The notes beneath the pieces were generated by a model, which was not told where the DNA came from, made no database searches, and was given only the letters and a program-made list of their open reading frames with translations. The position numbers were made by a program, and so were the translations under genes. DNA of 64,000 nucleotides from Chitinispirillaceae bacterium (GTDB taxonomy: Bacteria; Fibrobacterota; Chitinivibrionia; Chitinivibrionales; Chitinispirillaceae). How positions within the stretch are numbered: position 1 is the stretch's first letter; each line of letters begins with the position of its first letter. This document shows, piece after piece, positions 39,196 through 49,119 of the stretch. Location of the stretch: the NCBI GenBank assembly GCA_016929415.1, contig JAFGIW010000172.1, forward strand, positions 49,866 to 113,865. The letters are read 5' to 3'.

Positions 39196-40836
39196 ATGGC
39201 CGTAAAAGAACCGCAGTTCAGCATCAGCCCCTCGGGAGAAAAGTTCCCCATTCCCCCGAAAGCAGACTACGCCGCAGAGTTCGACCGGATTGCGAAACTG
39301 GTCGATAACAACCGGGCGGAAGGCAAAGAGATCGTCGCCGTACTCGGTGTCGGTTTCGTGGGTGCGGTCATGGCGGCGATTGTCGCCGACACAAAGGATG
39401 CGTCGGGCAAGCCCTCAAAATTCGTTATCGGCGTCCAGCGTCCCAGCGTCCGCAGTTTCTGGAAAATCCACCTCCTTAACCGGGGGGAATCACCCGTAAA
39501 AGCGGAAGACCCCGAGGTCGATCCCATGATCCGGCGCTGCGTGCTCGAAAAGAAGACGCTCGTGGCCACCTACAACGAGGATGTGCTCAAACTCGTGGAC
39601 TGCGTTGTCGTCGATGTCCAGTGCGACTACCTCAAAGAGTCGCTTGGCGACCTGCAGACCGGCAGGGCCGATATGGCGGCGCTTGAAAAATCGTTCGGCA
39701 CTATCGCCGAACGCATCCGGCCCGAATGCCTGGTGCTCATCGAAACCACCGTGGCGCCGGGAACCACCGAACAGGTCGCCTACCCGCAATTCAAGAAATT
39801 TTTCCGCAAACGCGGCATCGCCACGGAGCCCCTGCTCGCCCACAGTTACGAACGGGTGATGCCCGGACGCGACTATGTAAAGAGCATCCGCGATTTCTGG
39901 CGGGTCTGTTCGGGAGTCAACGATACGGCAAAGCAGCGGGTCGTCAAGTTCCTCAACGAGGTGCTCAACACAAAGGCGTTCCCGCTGACGGTGCTCGACC
40001 GGCCGATAGAATCCGAAACCGCGAAGATCGTCGAAAACAGCTACCGCGCGACGATCCTGGCATTCCTCGACGAGTGGAGCCTCTTCGCCGAACAGAACGG
40101 CATTGATCTTACCAAGGTAATAAAGGCAATCAAAGTGCGGCCGACGCACAACAACATGATCTTCCCCGGCCCGGGGATCGGCGGGTACTGCCTTCCCAAA
40201 GACGGCGGCCTCGGCATGTGGTCATACAAACACATTCTCGGCTGGAACGACACTATCTTCAAAATCACTCCCGCGGCAATCAACATCAACGATACCCGCG
40301 CACTCCGCGTCGCCCAGATGACCCGCGACGCGCTGCGCAACATGGATCGCCCCATAGCCGCGGCCGAAATACTCCTGCTCGGCGCTTCATACCGTGAAGA
40401 CGTGGGGGATACCCGTTACAGCGGGTCGGAACTGATCGTCCGTAAACTGACCGAAATGGGGGCGGAACTCAGGGTGCACGACCCGTATGTCGACCACTGG
40501 TGGGAATTCGAGTCTCAGGACAGCTACCCCTCGGCCGAATACAGCCTCAAACGGTTCTTCCGCAACCAGGAAAAACTCTCATTGCTTTCTGTCAGCCACA
40601 ATCTGCAGTCATCGCTCAAGGATGTCGATGTCGTCCTTTTCGCGGTACGGCACAGCCACTATATGAATCTCAAACCTGATGATATCATACAACAGATCGG
40701 GAAACCCGCGGCAATCATCGACTGCTTCGGCATCCTCGATGACGAGAAAATACGCCGGTACTTCGAACTCGGCTGCGAAGTCAAGGGGCTCGGACGGGGA
40801 CATGTGAACAGGATAAAGAAGGCGGTGAAAAGGTAA
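39196..40836 (+). CDS. UDP-glucose/GDP-mannose dehydrogenase family protein
   Basis: A 546-residue nucleotide-sugar dehydrogenase with the NAD-binding Rossmann loop AVLGVGFVGAVMA (48-60), the central helix region containing ETAKIVENSYRA (274-285), and the catalytic GGYCLPKD with C332 and K335. The C-terminal UDP-binding domain starts near 365 (AEILLLGASYREDVGDTRYSGS). It performs the two-step NAD-dependent oxidation of a nucleotide sugar to the uronic acid. It is longer than the usual 430 residues through an N-terminal extension of about 45 and insertions after residue 65. AAGGAG precedes the ATG. The product would feed surface polysaccharide synthesis; no polysaccharide genes are next to it, so the exact sugar is open. 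Confidence 0.87.
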   Translation: MAVKEPQFSISPSGEKFPIPPKADYAAEFDRIAKLVDNNRAEGKEIVAVLGVGFVGAVMAAIVADTKDASGKPSKFVIGVQRPSVRSFWKIHLLNRGESPVKAEDPEVDPMIRRCVLEKKTLVATYNEDVLKLVDCVVVDVQCDYLKESLGDLQTGRADMAALEKSFGTIAERIRPECLVLIETTVAPGTTEQVAYPQFKKFFRKRGIATEPLLAHSYERVMPGRDYVKSIRDFWRVCSGVNDTAKQRVVKFLNEVLNTKAFPLTVLDRPIESETAKIVENSYRATILAFLDEWSLFAEQNGIDLTKVIKAIKVRPTHNNMIFPGPGIGGYCLPKDGGLGMWSYKHILGWNDTIFKITPAAININDTRALRVAQMTRDALRNMDRPIAAAEILLLGASYREDVGDTRYSGSELIVRKLTEMGAELRVHDPYVDHWWEFESQDSYPSAEYSLKRFFRNQEKLSLLSVSHNLQSSLKDVDVVLFAVRHSHYMNLKPDDIIQQIGKPAAIIDCFGILDDEKIRRYFELGCEVKGLGRGHVNRIKKAVKR

Positions 40837-40911
40837 TAAAAACGCATTAGACTCAGTGAAGGAACAACCGACATTCCTGCGTTGAATCACTAAACTATTT
40901 CTCAAAACAAG

Positions 40912-41496
40912 TTACTCTTGCCGATCGTGGGCTAGCAGGGCGACCAGTTCATGAAGCGTGATACCGAGCACTGCTGCGGTCTTTCTTCGATCATCATGAA
41001 AATGAGCGAGCGTTCGCCTGACATGCTCGATCTGTATATCCGACAGCCGCCGCGGCGTAAAAATCGCCGTGGAGTCGATGTTGAGGGATATTTCAATCAC
41101 TTCAAGTAACCGTTCTTCTTCAACCGGCTTGATGAGATAGTCAAATGCACCGCATTTCATTGCCTTTACCGCAAGCTCTGCATCACTCATTCCGGTGAGC
41201 ACGATAACCGGCAGATTCAGCTGCTTTTCCCGTATCCTTTTCAGTATGTCGATCCCGTCAAGGCCGGGCATATCCATATCGAGCAGCAACACATCGAATT
41301 TCTGAGCCTCAAGCAAGCTGGGAACAATTAGTGAATCATTGACCACCTTGATTTTAAAACGGCCCGTCTGCATCAGAAAAATCATCAGATAATTCGTTAC
41401 CGCGATGTCGTCGTCGATAATCATGATTTTTTTTAACTCATCCGGTAAAGCCTGTCCGTCTTTTTGCGGCATAGGACCTTCCCATCTGTTAGTCAT
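40912..41496 (-). CDS. response regulator with Fis-type HTH
   Basis: A receiver domain (about 22-140) with the acidic pocket IIDDD, the phospho-acceptor D73 in LLLDMDMPG, the conserved T (VLTGMSD) and K (YLIKPVE). A short C-terminal Fis-like helix-turn-helix follows (about 150-194, VRRTLAHFHDDRRKTAAVLGI). It has no AAA domain, so it is like RegA/PrrA-type regulators. The gene overlaps the 3' end of the histidine kinase gene by 8 bp; a second possible ATG at 41472 has GGAAGG upstream and may be the true start. It is the cognate partner of that kinase. Target genes are unknown. Confidence 0.88.
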   Translation of the reverse strand: MTNRWEGPMPQKDGQALPDELKKIMIIDDDIAVTNYLMIFLMQTGRFKIKVVNDSLIVPSLLEAQKFDVLLLDMDMPGLDGIDILKRIREKQLNLPVIVLTGMSDAELAVKAMKCGAFDYLIKPVEEERLLEVIEISLNIDSTAIFTPRRLSDIQIEHVRRTLAHFHDDRRKTAAVLGITLHELVALLAHDRQE

Positions 41497-43474
41497 TTTC
41501 CGTTCCGGTTTTTTCGTTATTACTCATTACCGGAAAACGGAGGGTGAAGGTGGATCCGTATTCAGAACTGGTAACCGATATGGTTCCTTTATGCTCCTGA
41601 ACGATCCGGTGAACGATAAAGAGCCCGAGACCTGTCCCCCCCCTCCCCCGTTTGGTAGTAAAAAAAGGATCGAAGATCTGTTTCATGGTTTTCTCGCTCA
41701 TGCCTATCCCGTTATCATACACCGATACTACCACGAACCATTTATTAAAGCGCGTCGAAAGGGTGATCACCCCCCGGACATCGACCTTAATCGCCTGGGC
41801 GGCATTCACGATGAGGTTTACAAGAATTTGTTCAACCTTATGAGAATTGCCGGCAAAAAGCGGGAGGTCGGGGCACAGATCCAGTTTAACTTCAGCACGC
41901 CGGTGCACCTCGTTATGCACCAGCCGTACCGCCGACCGGATCTGTTCGTTGATGTCAACCATATCGACAAGCAGTCCTTCGTCGCGTCGTGCATAGCTGC
42001 GCAGACCGTCAACGATGTTTTTAATACGCTCAGAACCGTGTCTAACATCATCGATCAGGTTGAGGATGTGCCGCCTGAAAAAATCATATTTCAACCGCGC
42101 CACCATCAGGTCCCGGTTCCTGCTGTAATAATCGTCAATAATAGGAAGTATGTCGTCGAATGCCTGTCGTATAATTTTGATATTACCGCGGATAAACTGG
42201 TTGGGGTTATTGATTTCGTGACCGATTCCGCTCACCAGCTGGCCGAGCGAAACGAGTTTGTCGGCCTGATAAATCTGAAGTTCATACGTTTTTTCCAGAG
42301 TGATGTCGCGGTAATACTCAATGATGCCGTCGACATTGTGCTGCTCGCCGTAGCAGGGAAAGGCGCTTACTTCGTAGTATTTATGTTCGTTATGAATCGT
42401 CACCGTGACCGGTGTCTTCTCCTTGACGATTCGACTCAGACGGCAATCCTGACACGGGAGATCGCGATTGAAAAACGCCTGATGACACTTCTGTTTCGGC
42501 AGCACACCTTTCTTATTAGTCATGATGAGGTTCCGCTCGGTATCAATCAGCGCAACATCGTCCGGGATCGCATGAAACATTGTTTCGAGACGCGCCGTCG
42601 ATTCTTTGAGTCCTTTACTGACACGTTCCAGATAGGAATCCGCCACGTTTATTCTGGTGCGCTGTTCTTCCAGTTCTTTGGTGCGGGCTTCAATATTCCG
42701 TTCGAGCTCGCAGAGATATTTGAATGATTCCGATTCTTCAGTCTGTTTACGTGCGAGTCGTTCGGCGAGCTCCTTGCGTTCGAGGGAGATACTTAACATG
42801 CGTGAAATACCGTTAAGTAGTTTATACTCTTCGGGCAGCAGGTGCAATTCTCCGCTTATATAACCCACCCGGATCTCCCCCCGTACTTCCCCATTGACGA
42901 TGATCGAAACGCTTATGTGTTCGTCACTCATCTTCGCCGAGCCGAAGTACTCACCCTGGTAAATAGAATACACGACCGTTTGATCGGGGAATTGCATGCC
43001 TCGGGAGAGAATGTCGGGAAGCCGGTTGAAAAACTCCCGGATGGAGGGAGACATTTCCATCCATTCGGCGACCGAATAGAGACAGGATAGTTCCTTTGTC
43101 CGTTCATTCCGTTCGGCATCGGTAATCCTTCCGAGCCCATCAATCTGAGAACCGCAAAAAAGGAAAATCCCTCCGGTAGTCAAATCAGCAAATCCGGTCC
43201 GGAGCGGAAGGGAGAGCCATGGGTTAACCCTGTGAGAATACACGGCGACGGTCCGCAATCCCTGTCGGCTGTTTACCATAGACCAGCGAAATGATTCGAC
43301 CGAAGCCTCGGTAAGCGTCCGCTCCAGCACCTGCCCTTCGAGCGACGGCAACCGATATCCGGAGACCGATTGTAAAAGCGGACTGGCGTGCAGAATTGTT
43401 TCAGTTTGATCAACCGTCAACAAGAAATCGTAGCTGCCCTCCATGAAACGGTACAAATCGTTAAGCGCGATCAT
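41489..43474 (-). CDS. PAS/GAF-like sensor histidine kinase
   Basis: A 661-residue soluble kinase. An N-terminal PAS-like domain (1-110) is followed by a GAF-like domain (about 125-235), a coiled coil (235-295) and a second PAS (295-395) carrying a cysteine cluster (KQKCHQAFF ... PCQDCRLSR). HisKA follows with H419 in SGIGHEINNP, then HATPase (VNLIVNAAQAI; DNGIGMSEKTMKQIFDPFFTTK; GTGLGLFIVHRIV). No membrane segment is visible, so it senses a cytoplasmic signal. The cysteines of the second PAS could bind a metal, heme or Fe-S cluster, or react to redox; that is inference. It overlaps its response regulator gene and lies beside a large redox operon. Confidence 0.88.
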   Translation of the reverse strand: MIALNDLYRFMEGSYDFLLTVDQTETILHASPLLQSVSGYRLPSLEGQVLERTLTEASVESFRWSMVNSRQGLRTVAVYSHRVNPWLSLPLRTGFADLTTGGIFLFCGSQIDGLGRITDAERNERTKELSCLYSVAEWMEMSPSIREFFNRLPDILSRGMQFPDQTVVYSIYQGEYFGSAKMSDEHISVSIIVNGEVRGEIRVGYISGELHLLPEEYKLLNGISRMLSISLERKELAERLARKQTEESESFKYLCELERNIEARTKELEEQRTRINVADSYLERVSKGLKESTARLETMFHAIPDDVALIDTERNLIMTNKKGVLPKQKCHQAFFNRDLPCQDCRLSRIVKEKTPVTVTIHNEHKYYEVSAFPCYGEQHNVDGIIEYYRDITLEKTYELQIYQADKLVSLGQLVSGIGHEINNPNQFIRGNIKIIRQAFDDILPIIDDYYSRNRDLMVARLKYDFFRRHILNLIDDVRHGSERIKNIVDGLRSYARRDEGLLVDMVDINEQIRSAVRLVHNEVHRRAEVKLDLCPDLPLFAGNSHKVEQILVNLIVNAAQAIKVDVRGVITLSTRFNKWFVVVSVYDNGIGMSEKTMKQIFDPFFTTKRGRGGTGLGLFIVHRIVQEHKGTISVTSSEYGSTFTLRFPVMSNNEKTGTEND

Positions 43475-43570
43475 AATGAGTCATATCCTGCCTGACGAAG
43501 CGTTCCTTTTCCGCTGAATGTGCCCTGCTGTCTTTCCGGTTGACCGAAACATATATCAAACGGGTCAATC

Positions 43571-46500
43571 TTACGCGTTGACATCCCTTAGTATCTTCTT
43601 ATACCGCTCGGTATGGGTTAAAAGCGGAGAAAGCGTACCGGGTTCCACGCGCGGCGTTACCTTGATAAGCCTCCCCGATCCTTTCCATCGCCTTGCTTCG
43701 CCTTTATTCCAATAGAATGGGCCATACTCTCCACAACTCTTCCTAACAACACTTTCGACACGGTCAGTTATACCCTCTATATCCGAAGCGGGTACTTGTA
43801 CACCCAGCGCGATTGCTAAATTGTAAGCAATTTTCCATCCAGGTATGTTCGACGGCTGTTTCAGAACGGGCGCATACCTTACGGGCGTCCCCAGAAAATC
43901 GCATCGTGTCCCCGGCGTCTCAAGAAATAAAGTCCCCGGTAAGGCAATATCGGCGAACTGTACCGTTTCGGTCATCTTCCAGTCGATCGCCACCAAGGAT
44001 TCTGCATTGCGGAAACAGCCGCGCGCCTCATCGTCACGCCAGGGATCTTCACCGATGATAAGCGCCGCCCTGATGTCGCCATCACGGAGCATGGTGAGCA
44101 GTTCGGCGCTGTCTTGGGCGCCGGCAAGCCCCCGGCTCCTGGTTTTGCCCGGCAAAAATTGCGGTACCGTGCCCATGATCTCCATGCCGGCGCCGTTGGG
44201 TATGATGCGCGGAAGGAGCAGCTCGGTCCGAATGCCATGAGCGCGCAGCAGAAGCATGAAATTCGCTATCACTTCACAATCATGCGGAGCGCAGTCGATC
44301 TGGCGGTCGATTCCATGAATGAATACGACGGTGCCCGCTTTGCCGAAAAGACCTATCGCCTGAAGCAGCTTTGATGCCGATACTTCCGTCGCGTCAATGG
44401 AAACGCCGTCATCATATCGTTCAAACTCCCCGACGAACTTCTCTCCTCCCGGAATTGAGATAACCGATTCCCTTTTTAAAAAACCTTCACGATACATCCG
44501 CCGCATGATCGCTTTCCACAGAAGCGTCGTTGTGCCGCGGGGCGGATCGAGCACAAGCGCCTGCGGAAAAGAATTGGAAGAACCCGGCGAGGAATTCAGG
44601 GTTATCAGCTCCGTGCCGCGGCGCACCGCATCGGTGACATGGACGCTCAACGGAAGGTGGTCTGAAAACAGATCGGTATTGGAACAGACGATGAGGTCCG
44701 CTTCGGCAATCACCTCTTTTCCTGCAGTCGAGGCGGTAAAACCGAACGATTGGTCGAAGGCACCCGTTGTGTTTCCCTGCAGCAGCATGGCGAGCGAACC
44801 GATGTTGTTCGTCCGTAAACCTTCACGCGCGATCAGCGAGGCAAGGTACAACTCCTCGTTCGTCATTTCTCCGGAGACGAAGACACCCACCTTTTCCGGG
44901 CCATGACGCGATGCAGCATCCCTGAGCGCCTTCGCGCCGGCGGCGATTGCTTCACTCAACACCGCAGTATGTTGTTGTTTTCCCTCCCTGATCAGGGGAA
45001 CCGTCATACGTTGCTGTGAGGCAAACGTCATCGGACCGAACCTGCCATAACGGCAGATATATTCTCCGGCTTTGGCTGAGCGGATGAAAAAAGAGTTTTC
45101 CCCGACGCTCCGGACTGCAATACCGCATGCCATTGAGCAAAGCGCGCAATGGGTTTCAACGCTGGTGCGTTCCAAAGCAGCCCGTCCGGTGAAATGATAT
45201 TTTTCCGTCAACGCCGCCGTGGGGCATGCATCGATGCAATTGCCGCAACCGATGCAGGTGGTCTGCTCGAGCGGTTCGTTCATCGAGGGCCGGATCTCCG
45301 ATGTGAAACCCCTTCCCACGAGCCCCAGCGCGGGGAGCGGCAGAATGCGTTCACAGGTGCGCACGCAGCGCGTGCAGAGGATGCATTTGTTAGGATCGTA
45401 AAGAATTAAAGGGTGACGGTCGTCAATTTTATGCTTCCGGATACTGCCGATGAACCGGTAGGGGTCGACGCCGTACTCTTCGGCATACTGCCGCAATTTA
45501 CATTCATTGAACTCAACGCAACCGCACGAAAGACACCGGCCGCTTTCGCCCTGCATCTCCTCTTCACGCAGTCCGAGCGAAACTTCCTCGAAATTCCCCC
45601 GCCGCTCCTCCACCTTCAATTCATGAGCCTCACGGCGTTGCGACCGATTCACCACGCTATCAGCATCGACGATTTCTGCCTTTCCCCATAACTCCTTTCT
45701 GACCACAAATGGCGCCCGGGGTAATTTCCCGCCGCTTATATATGCGTGGATCGACTCAGCGGCTTGTCTCCCGTCACGGATCGCATCGACGACGACCGTC
45801 GGGCCGTCATCCGCGGCGTCTCCTCCGGCGAACACTCCGTCGATGTTCGTTTTCATGGTTGCCGGATCGGCGGCGATCGTTTTTCTCCGTGTCAGAGCGA
45901 TGCGCTGTTCGCCGATCGAAAGCAGCCCGTCGAGGACCGGCGCCTGACCGATGGCCGTGACCGCAATGTCACACGCAAGGGTGAATCCTGAACCTTTGAT
46001 CTCGACCGGCCTCCGTCGTCCCGATGCATCGGGTTCACCCAACTCCATGCGCACGCAGCGAAGACCGCACAACCTCCCTTCCCGGGTGACAAGACCGACC
46101 GGCGCGGTGAGTTCCTTGAGTTCGACTCCCTCCCTGAGGCAGTCGGCAAGCTCAAGCGGATCGGCCGGCATTTCAGCCTTTGTCCGGCGATAGGCGATAA
46201 TGACTTTATCGGCCCCCAGACGCCATACAGTGCGCGCCACATCCATGGCCGTGTTCCCGCCTCCGACGACCGCGACGGTCCCCGCGACCGGAGTCGGGTT
46301 GTCCGCCATTCTTCTGAGAAAATCGATTCCGTCAACAATGCCGGCAGTGTCGCTCTCGCCCTCAATGCCCATCGGCTTCGCCGCCCATGCTCCTGCGGCG
46401 ATGAAAAGCGCGTCGTGCCGCTTTCTCAACTCCGTCAGGGAAACGGTGCTTCCCACGCGCGTGGAGCACTGTATCCGCACCCCCCGCCTGCGGATATACT

Positions 46501-47248
46501 CTATTTCCCTGTCAAGCACTTCGTCGGGGAGGCGATAGGCGGGGATCCCGTACCGCAACATCCCTCCCGGCCTATCCATGGCTTCGTAGATCATTGTTTC
46601 ATACCCCATTCCGGCCAGAAACCATGCGGCAGACAATCCGGCCGGACCTGCGCCGACAATGCCGACCGACTTTCCGTTCGGTGGTTCACAAGAAGGAGTA
46701 TTGTCGTATGCGCCATCAACATCGGTGAGAAAACGTTTGACCGCATTGATATTCACCGGCTGGTCGTATTCCCTGCGGCGGCATTCAAGTTCGCATTTCC
46801 GCACGCATATTCTCCCGCACACCGCAGGGAGCGGATTGTTCCGCCGGATCAGGTCGATCGCCTGTGCATAGTGCCCCATGGCGCTCAGAGCGAGATATCC
46901 CTGGGTATCGACACCTGCAGGACAGCTCAGCCTGCAGGGGGGCAGGCAATCGGCATAGTGGTTGGAGATGAGAAGCTCGAGCGCGGTTTTCCGCGAGGCG
47001 CGGATACGCTCATTGTTCGTCTCGACCTCCATGTCCTGAGCCACCCGCGTGGCGCAGGAGGGAACAAGGTTCGGGCGGCCTTTCACCTCCACCACGCAGA
47101 GAAAACATGACCCGTACGGAGGCAACTCCGGTGAATGACAAAGCGAGGGGATGGTGTCGAGTCCCTGTTCCTCCACTGTTTCGAGAATAGTGGCGTCCGC
47201 GCGGGCGGTGACCTTTTGTCCGTTGATAGTAAGCGTTACTGTTGTCAT
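43571..47248 (-). CDS. fused 2Fe-2S ferredoxin / NfnB-like flavoprotein / 4Fe-4S / molybdopterin-fold oxidoreductase
   Basis: 1225 residues in four blocks. A NuoG-like 2Fe-2S ferredoxin (1-75: CHSPELPPYGSCFLC). A GltD/NfnB-type module with Fe-S cysteines (CLPPCRLSCPAG, CGRICVRKCELEC), FAD loop (GIVGAGPAGLSAAWF) and NAD(P) loop (AVVGGGNTAMDVA). A two-cluster ferredoxin near 620-690 (CILCTRCVRTC, CIGCGNCIDACP). A molybdopterin-oxidoreductase-fold C-terminus with its own 4Fe-4S site (CALCSMACG). Where formate dehydrogenases have Cys or Sec (ARLCH-like), the chain reads NNIGSLAMLLQGN, so Mo-based catalysis is doubtful. It is 12 bp downstream of the NuoF-like gene and most likely forms one soluble NAD(P)H/ferredoxin complex. 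SfrAB-type enzymes are the nearest known plan. Confidence 0.82.
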   Translation of the reverse strand: MTTVTLTINGQKVTARADATILETVEEQGLDTIPSLCHSPELPPYGSCFLCVVEVKGRPNLVPSCATRVAQDMEVETNNERIRASRKTALELLISNHYADCLPPCRLSCPAGVDTQGYLALSAMGHYAQAIDLIRRNNPLPAVCGRICVRKCELECRRREYDQPVNINAVKRFLTDVDGAYDNTPSCEPPNGKSVGIVGAGPAGLSAAWFLAGMGYETMIYEAMDRPGGMLRYGIPAYRLPDEVLDREIEYIRRRGVRIQCSTRVGSTVSLTELRKRHDALFIAAGAWAAKPMGIEGESDTAGIVDGIDFLRRMADNPTPVAGTVAVVGGGNTAMDVARTVWRLGADKVIIAYRRTKAEMPADPLELADCLREGVELKELTAPVGLVTREGRLCGLRCVRMELGEPDASGRRRPVEIKGSGFTLACDIAVTAIGQAPVLDGLLSIGEQRIALTRRKTIAADPATMKTNIDGVFAGGDAADDGPTVVVDAIRDGRQAAESIHAYISGGKLPRAPFVVRKELWGKAEIVDADSVVNRSQRREAHELKVEERRGNFEEVSLGLREEEMQGESGRCLSCGCVEFNECKLRQYAEEYGVDPYRFIGSIRKHKIDDRHPLILYDPNKCILCTRCVRTCERILPLPALGLVGRGFTSEIRPSMNEPLEQTTCIGCGNCIDACPTAALTEKYHFTGRAALERTSVETHCALCSMACGIAVRSVGENSFFIRSAKAGEYICRYGRFGPMTFASQQRMTVPLIREGKQQHTAVLSEAIAAGAKALRDAASRHGPEKVGVFVSGEMTNEELYLASLIAREGLRTNNIGSLAMLLQGNTTGAFDQSFGFTASTAGKEVIAEADLIVCSNTDLFSDHLPLSVHVTDAVRRGTELITLNSSPGSSNSFPQALVLDPPRGTTTLLWKAIMRRMYREGFLKRESVISIPGGEKFVGEFERYDDGVSIDATEVSASKLLQAIGLFGKAGTVVFIHGIDRQIDCAPHDCEVIANFMLLLRAHGIRTELLLPRIIPNGAGMEIMGTVPQFLPGKTRSRGLAGAQDSAELLTMLRDGDIRAALIIGEDPWRDDEARGCFRNAESLVAIDWKMTETVQFADIALPGTLFLETPGTRCDFLGTPVRYAPVLKQPSNIPGWKIAYNLAIALGVQVPASDIEGITDRVESVVRKSCGEYGPFYWNKGEARRWKGSGRLIKVTPRVEPGTLSPLLTHTERYKKILRDVNA

Positions 47249-47260
47249 ATCCGTCGCATT

Positions 47261-49042
47261 CTATTCTTTATAAATAGCACCGAAGGTACAGGTCGAAATG
47301 CATTTTCCGCAGCGAACGCATTTCGCCGTATCAATACTATGGGGCGTCTTACGAGTTCCGGAAATCGCCCCCACCGGACACTGTTTTGCGCAAAGCGTGC
47401 AACCCGTACATTTCGACGCATCAATCCGGAAATCGGTGAGCGCCGTGCACTGATGTGCGGGGCACTTTTTCTGCGTTATATGCGCTTCGTATTCCTCCGG
47501 ATAATATTTCAGTGTCGTCAATACGGGGTTGGGAGCGGTCTGGCCCAGTGCGCACAGGCTCGCCTCCCTGATCTGCCGGGCGAGCAGACTGAGTTTTTCG
47601 ATGTCGTCTTTTATACCCTCTCCCCGGGTGATCCGTTTGAGTATCTCCAGCATCCGCAGCGTACCGATGCGGCAGAAGGTGCATTTCCCGCACGATTCGT
47701 TCTGGGTGAACTCCAGGAAATAACGAGCCATTTCCACCATGCAGGTCGTATCGTCGAGTACGACCATACCGCCCGAACCCATGATCGCACCGGTTTTCGG
47801 GATATTTTCAAAATCGACCGGCGTGGACGCCATGGCGCTTGGAATGCATCCGCCCGAAGGACCGCCGATCTGGATCGCCTTGAATTTCCTGCCATGCTTT
47901 ATCCCGCCTCCGATCGTGTTTACCAGATCGTTGATGGAGGTACCCATGGGAACTTCGGCAAGCCCGCCGCGCATAACTTTACCGGCAAGAGCGAACACCT
48001 TGGTGCCCCGGCTTTTTTCGGTACCCAGCCGCATGAATTCCTTTGCGCCGTGATCGATAATCCAGCCGACATTTGCAAAGGTTTCAACGTTGTTGTTATT
48101 GGTCGGTTTCTGCCAGAGTCCCTTTTCGGCGGGAAAGGGCGGCCGGATGCGGGGCATCCCCCGTTGGCCTTCGATGGAGGCGAACAGGGCGGTCTCCTCA
48201 CCGCAGACAAAAGCCCCCGCACCCTGTTTGATGACAATATCGAATCCGAAACCGGAGTTCATGATATTCTCGCCGAGATATCCTTTCGAACGTGCATCTT
48301 TAATGGCAAGATTGAGCCTTTTAATTGCTAAAGGATACTCCGCCCGGCAATAAATATATCCGTTGTGTGCGCCGATCGCCTTTCCGCAGATGATCATTCC
48401 CTCAAGCACTGAATGTGGATCGGACTCAAGAACTGCACGGTCCATGAACGCACCGGGATCACCCTCATCGGCATTGCACACGACATATTTAACGTCACTC
48501 TTCTGCGAGGCGCAGAACGACCATTTCCGGCCGGTGGGAAATCCCGCTCCCCCTCGTCCGCGCAGTCCCGACTCCTCCATGGTCGCAATAATAGTTTCAG
48601 GCGACATCTGCAGCAGGGCGGTACGCATCGCGCGATACCCTCCGTGCAGCTCGGTATCTTCTATGGATTCCGGGTTGATATAGCCGCAGTTGCGCAGGAC
48701 TATCCTTTTCTGCGGGCGTAAAAATGAGGCCTCGGGCCCCGTCATGTCCCCCCCGCCGCTGATCTCGAGTACCATCGCATCATGAAGCGGTTTTTCGTTC
48801 AGGATATGATTTTTATAAATTTCCCTGACGCGCTCCGGCGTCACGTCGCCGTAGATCGTCCGCGTACCGTTGTTTCTGATTTCCACCAGAGGTTCACGGT
48901 AACACATCCCGATGCACCCGGTGGGCATCAGGATGAAGCCGCCGTTGCTGTCCGAAAGACAATCGCGCCATGCATCATAGACCGCCTGCGCCCCGGCGGA
49001 CAGACCGCACGTTCCCATTCCCACTGCCACCACCATCTTCAT
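47261..49042 (-). CDS. NuoF-like NADH-binding flavoprotein with C-terminal ferredoxin
   Basis: 593 residues: an N-terminal thioredoxin-like 2Fe-2S domain (1-90, MGTCGLSAGA, PTGCIGMC), the FMN/NADH-binding domain (SGLRGRGGAGFPTGRKW; EETALFASIEGQRG), a SLBB domain, the NuoF 4Fe-4S site ESCGKCTFCRIG, and two added 4Fe-4S clusters (KCTGCTLCAKQCP, KCVRCGKCISTC). This is the layout of HydB/HndC, the NADH-handling subunit of bifurcating hydrogenases and related complexes. There is no hydrogenase H-cluster subunit here; the partner is the 1225-residue fusion. It should pass electrons between NADH and the Fe-S chain through FMN. Confidence 0.9.
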   Translation of the reverse strand: MKMVVAVGMGTCGLSAGAQAVYDAWRDCLSDSNGGFILMPTGCIGMCYREPLVEIRNNGTRTIYGDVTPERVREIYKNHILNEKPLHDAMVLEISGGGDMTGPEASFLRPQKRIVLRNCGYINPESIEDTELHGGYRAMRTALLQMSPETIIATMEESGLRGRGGAGFPTGRKWSFCASQKSDVKYVVCNADEGDPGAFMDRAVLESDPHSVLEGMIICGKAIGAHNGYIYCRAEYPLAIKRLNLAIKDARSKGYLGENIMNSGFGFDIVIKQGAGAFVCGEETALFASIEGQRGMPRIRPPFPAEKGLWQKPTNNNNVETFANVGWIIDHGAKEFMRLGTEKSRGTKVFALAGKVMRGGLAEVPMGTSINDLVNTIGGGIKHGRKFKAIQIGGPSGGCIPSAMASTPVDFENIPKTGAIMGSGGMVVLDDTTCMVEMARYFLEFTQNESCGKCTFCRIGTLRMLEILKRITRGEGIKDDIEKLSLLARQIREASLCALGQTAPNPVLTTLKYYPEEYEAHITQKKCPAHQCTALTDFRIDASKCTGCTLCAKQCPVGAISGTRKTPHSIDTAKCVRCGKCISTCTFGAIYKE

Positions 49043-49119
49043 ATCGTTCTTCGCCTCACCGGTATATCACAATTGAGTACCTTACGTACGCAGTTATTTA
49101 ACGGCACAAGATATCATGT

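Noticed and set aside
41405..42727. 440-codon plus-strand frame opposite the histidine kinase
   Set aside because: The kinase on the minus strand has all catalytic boxes; the antisense frame has none.
47135..48331. 398-codon plus-strand frame opposite the NuoF-like gene
   Set aside because: Shadow of a gene with intact Fe-S and NADH motifs.
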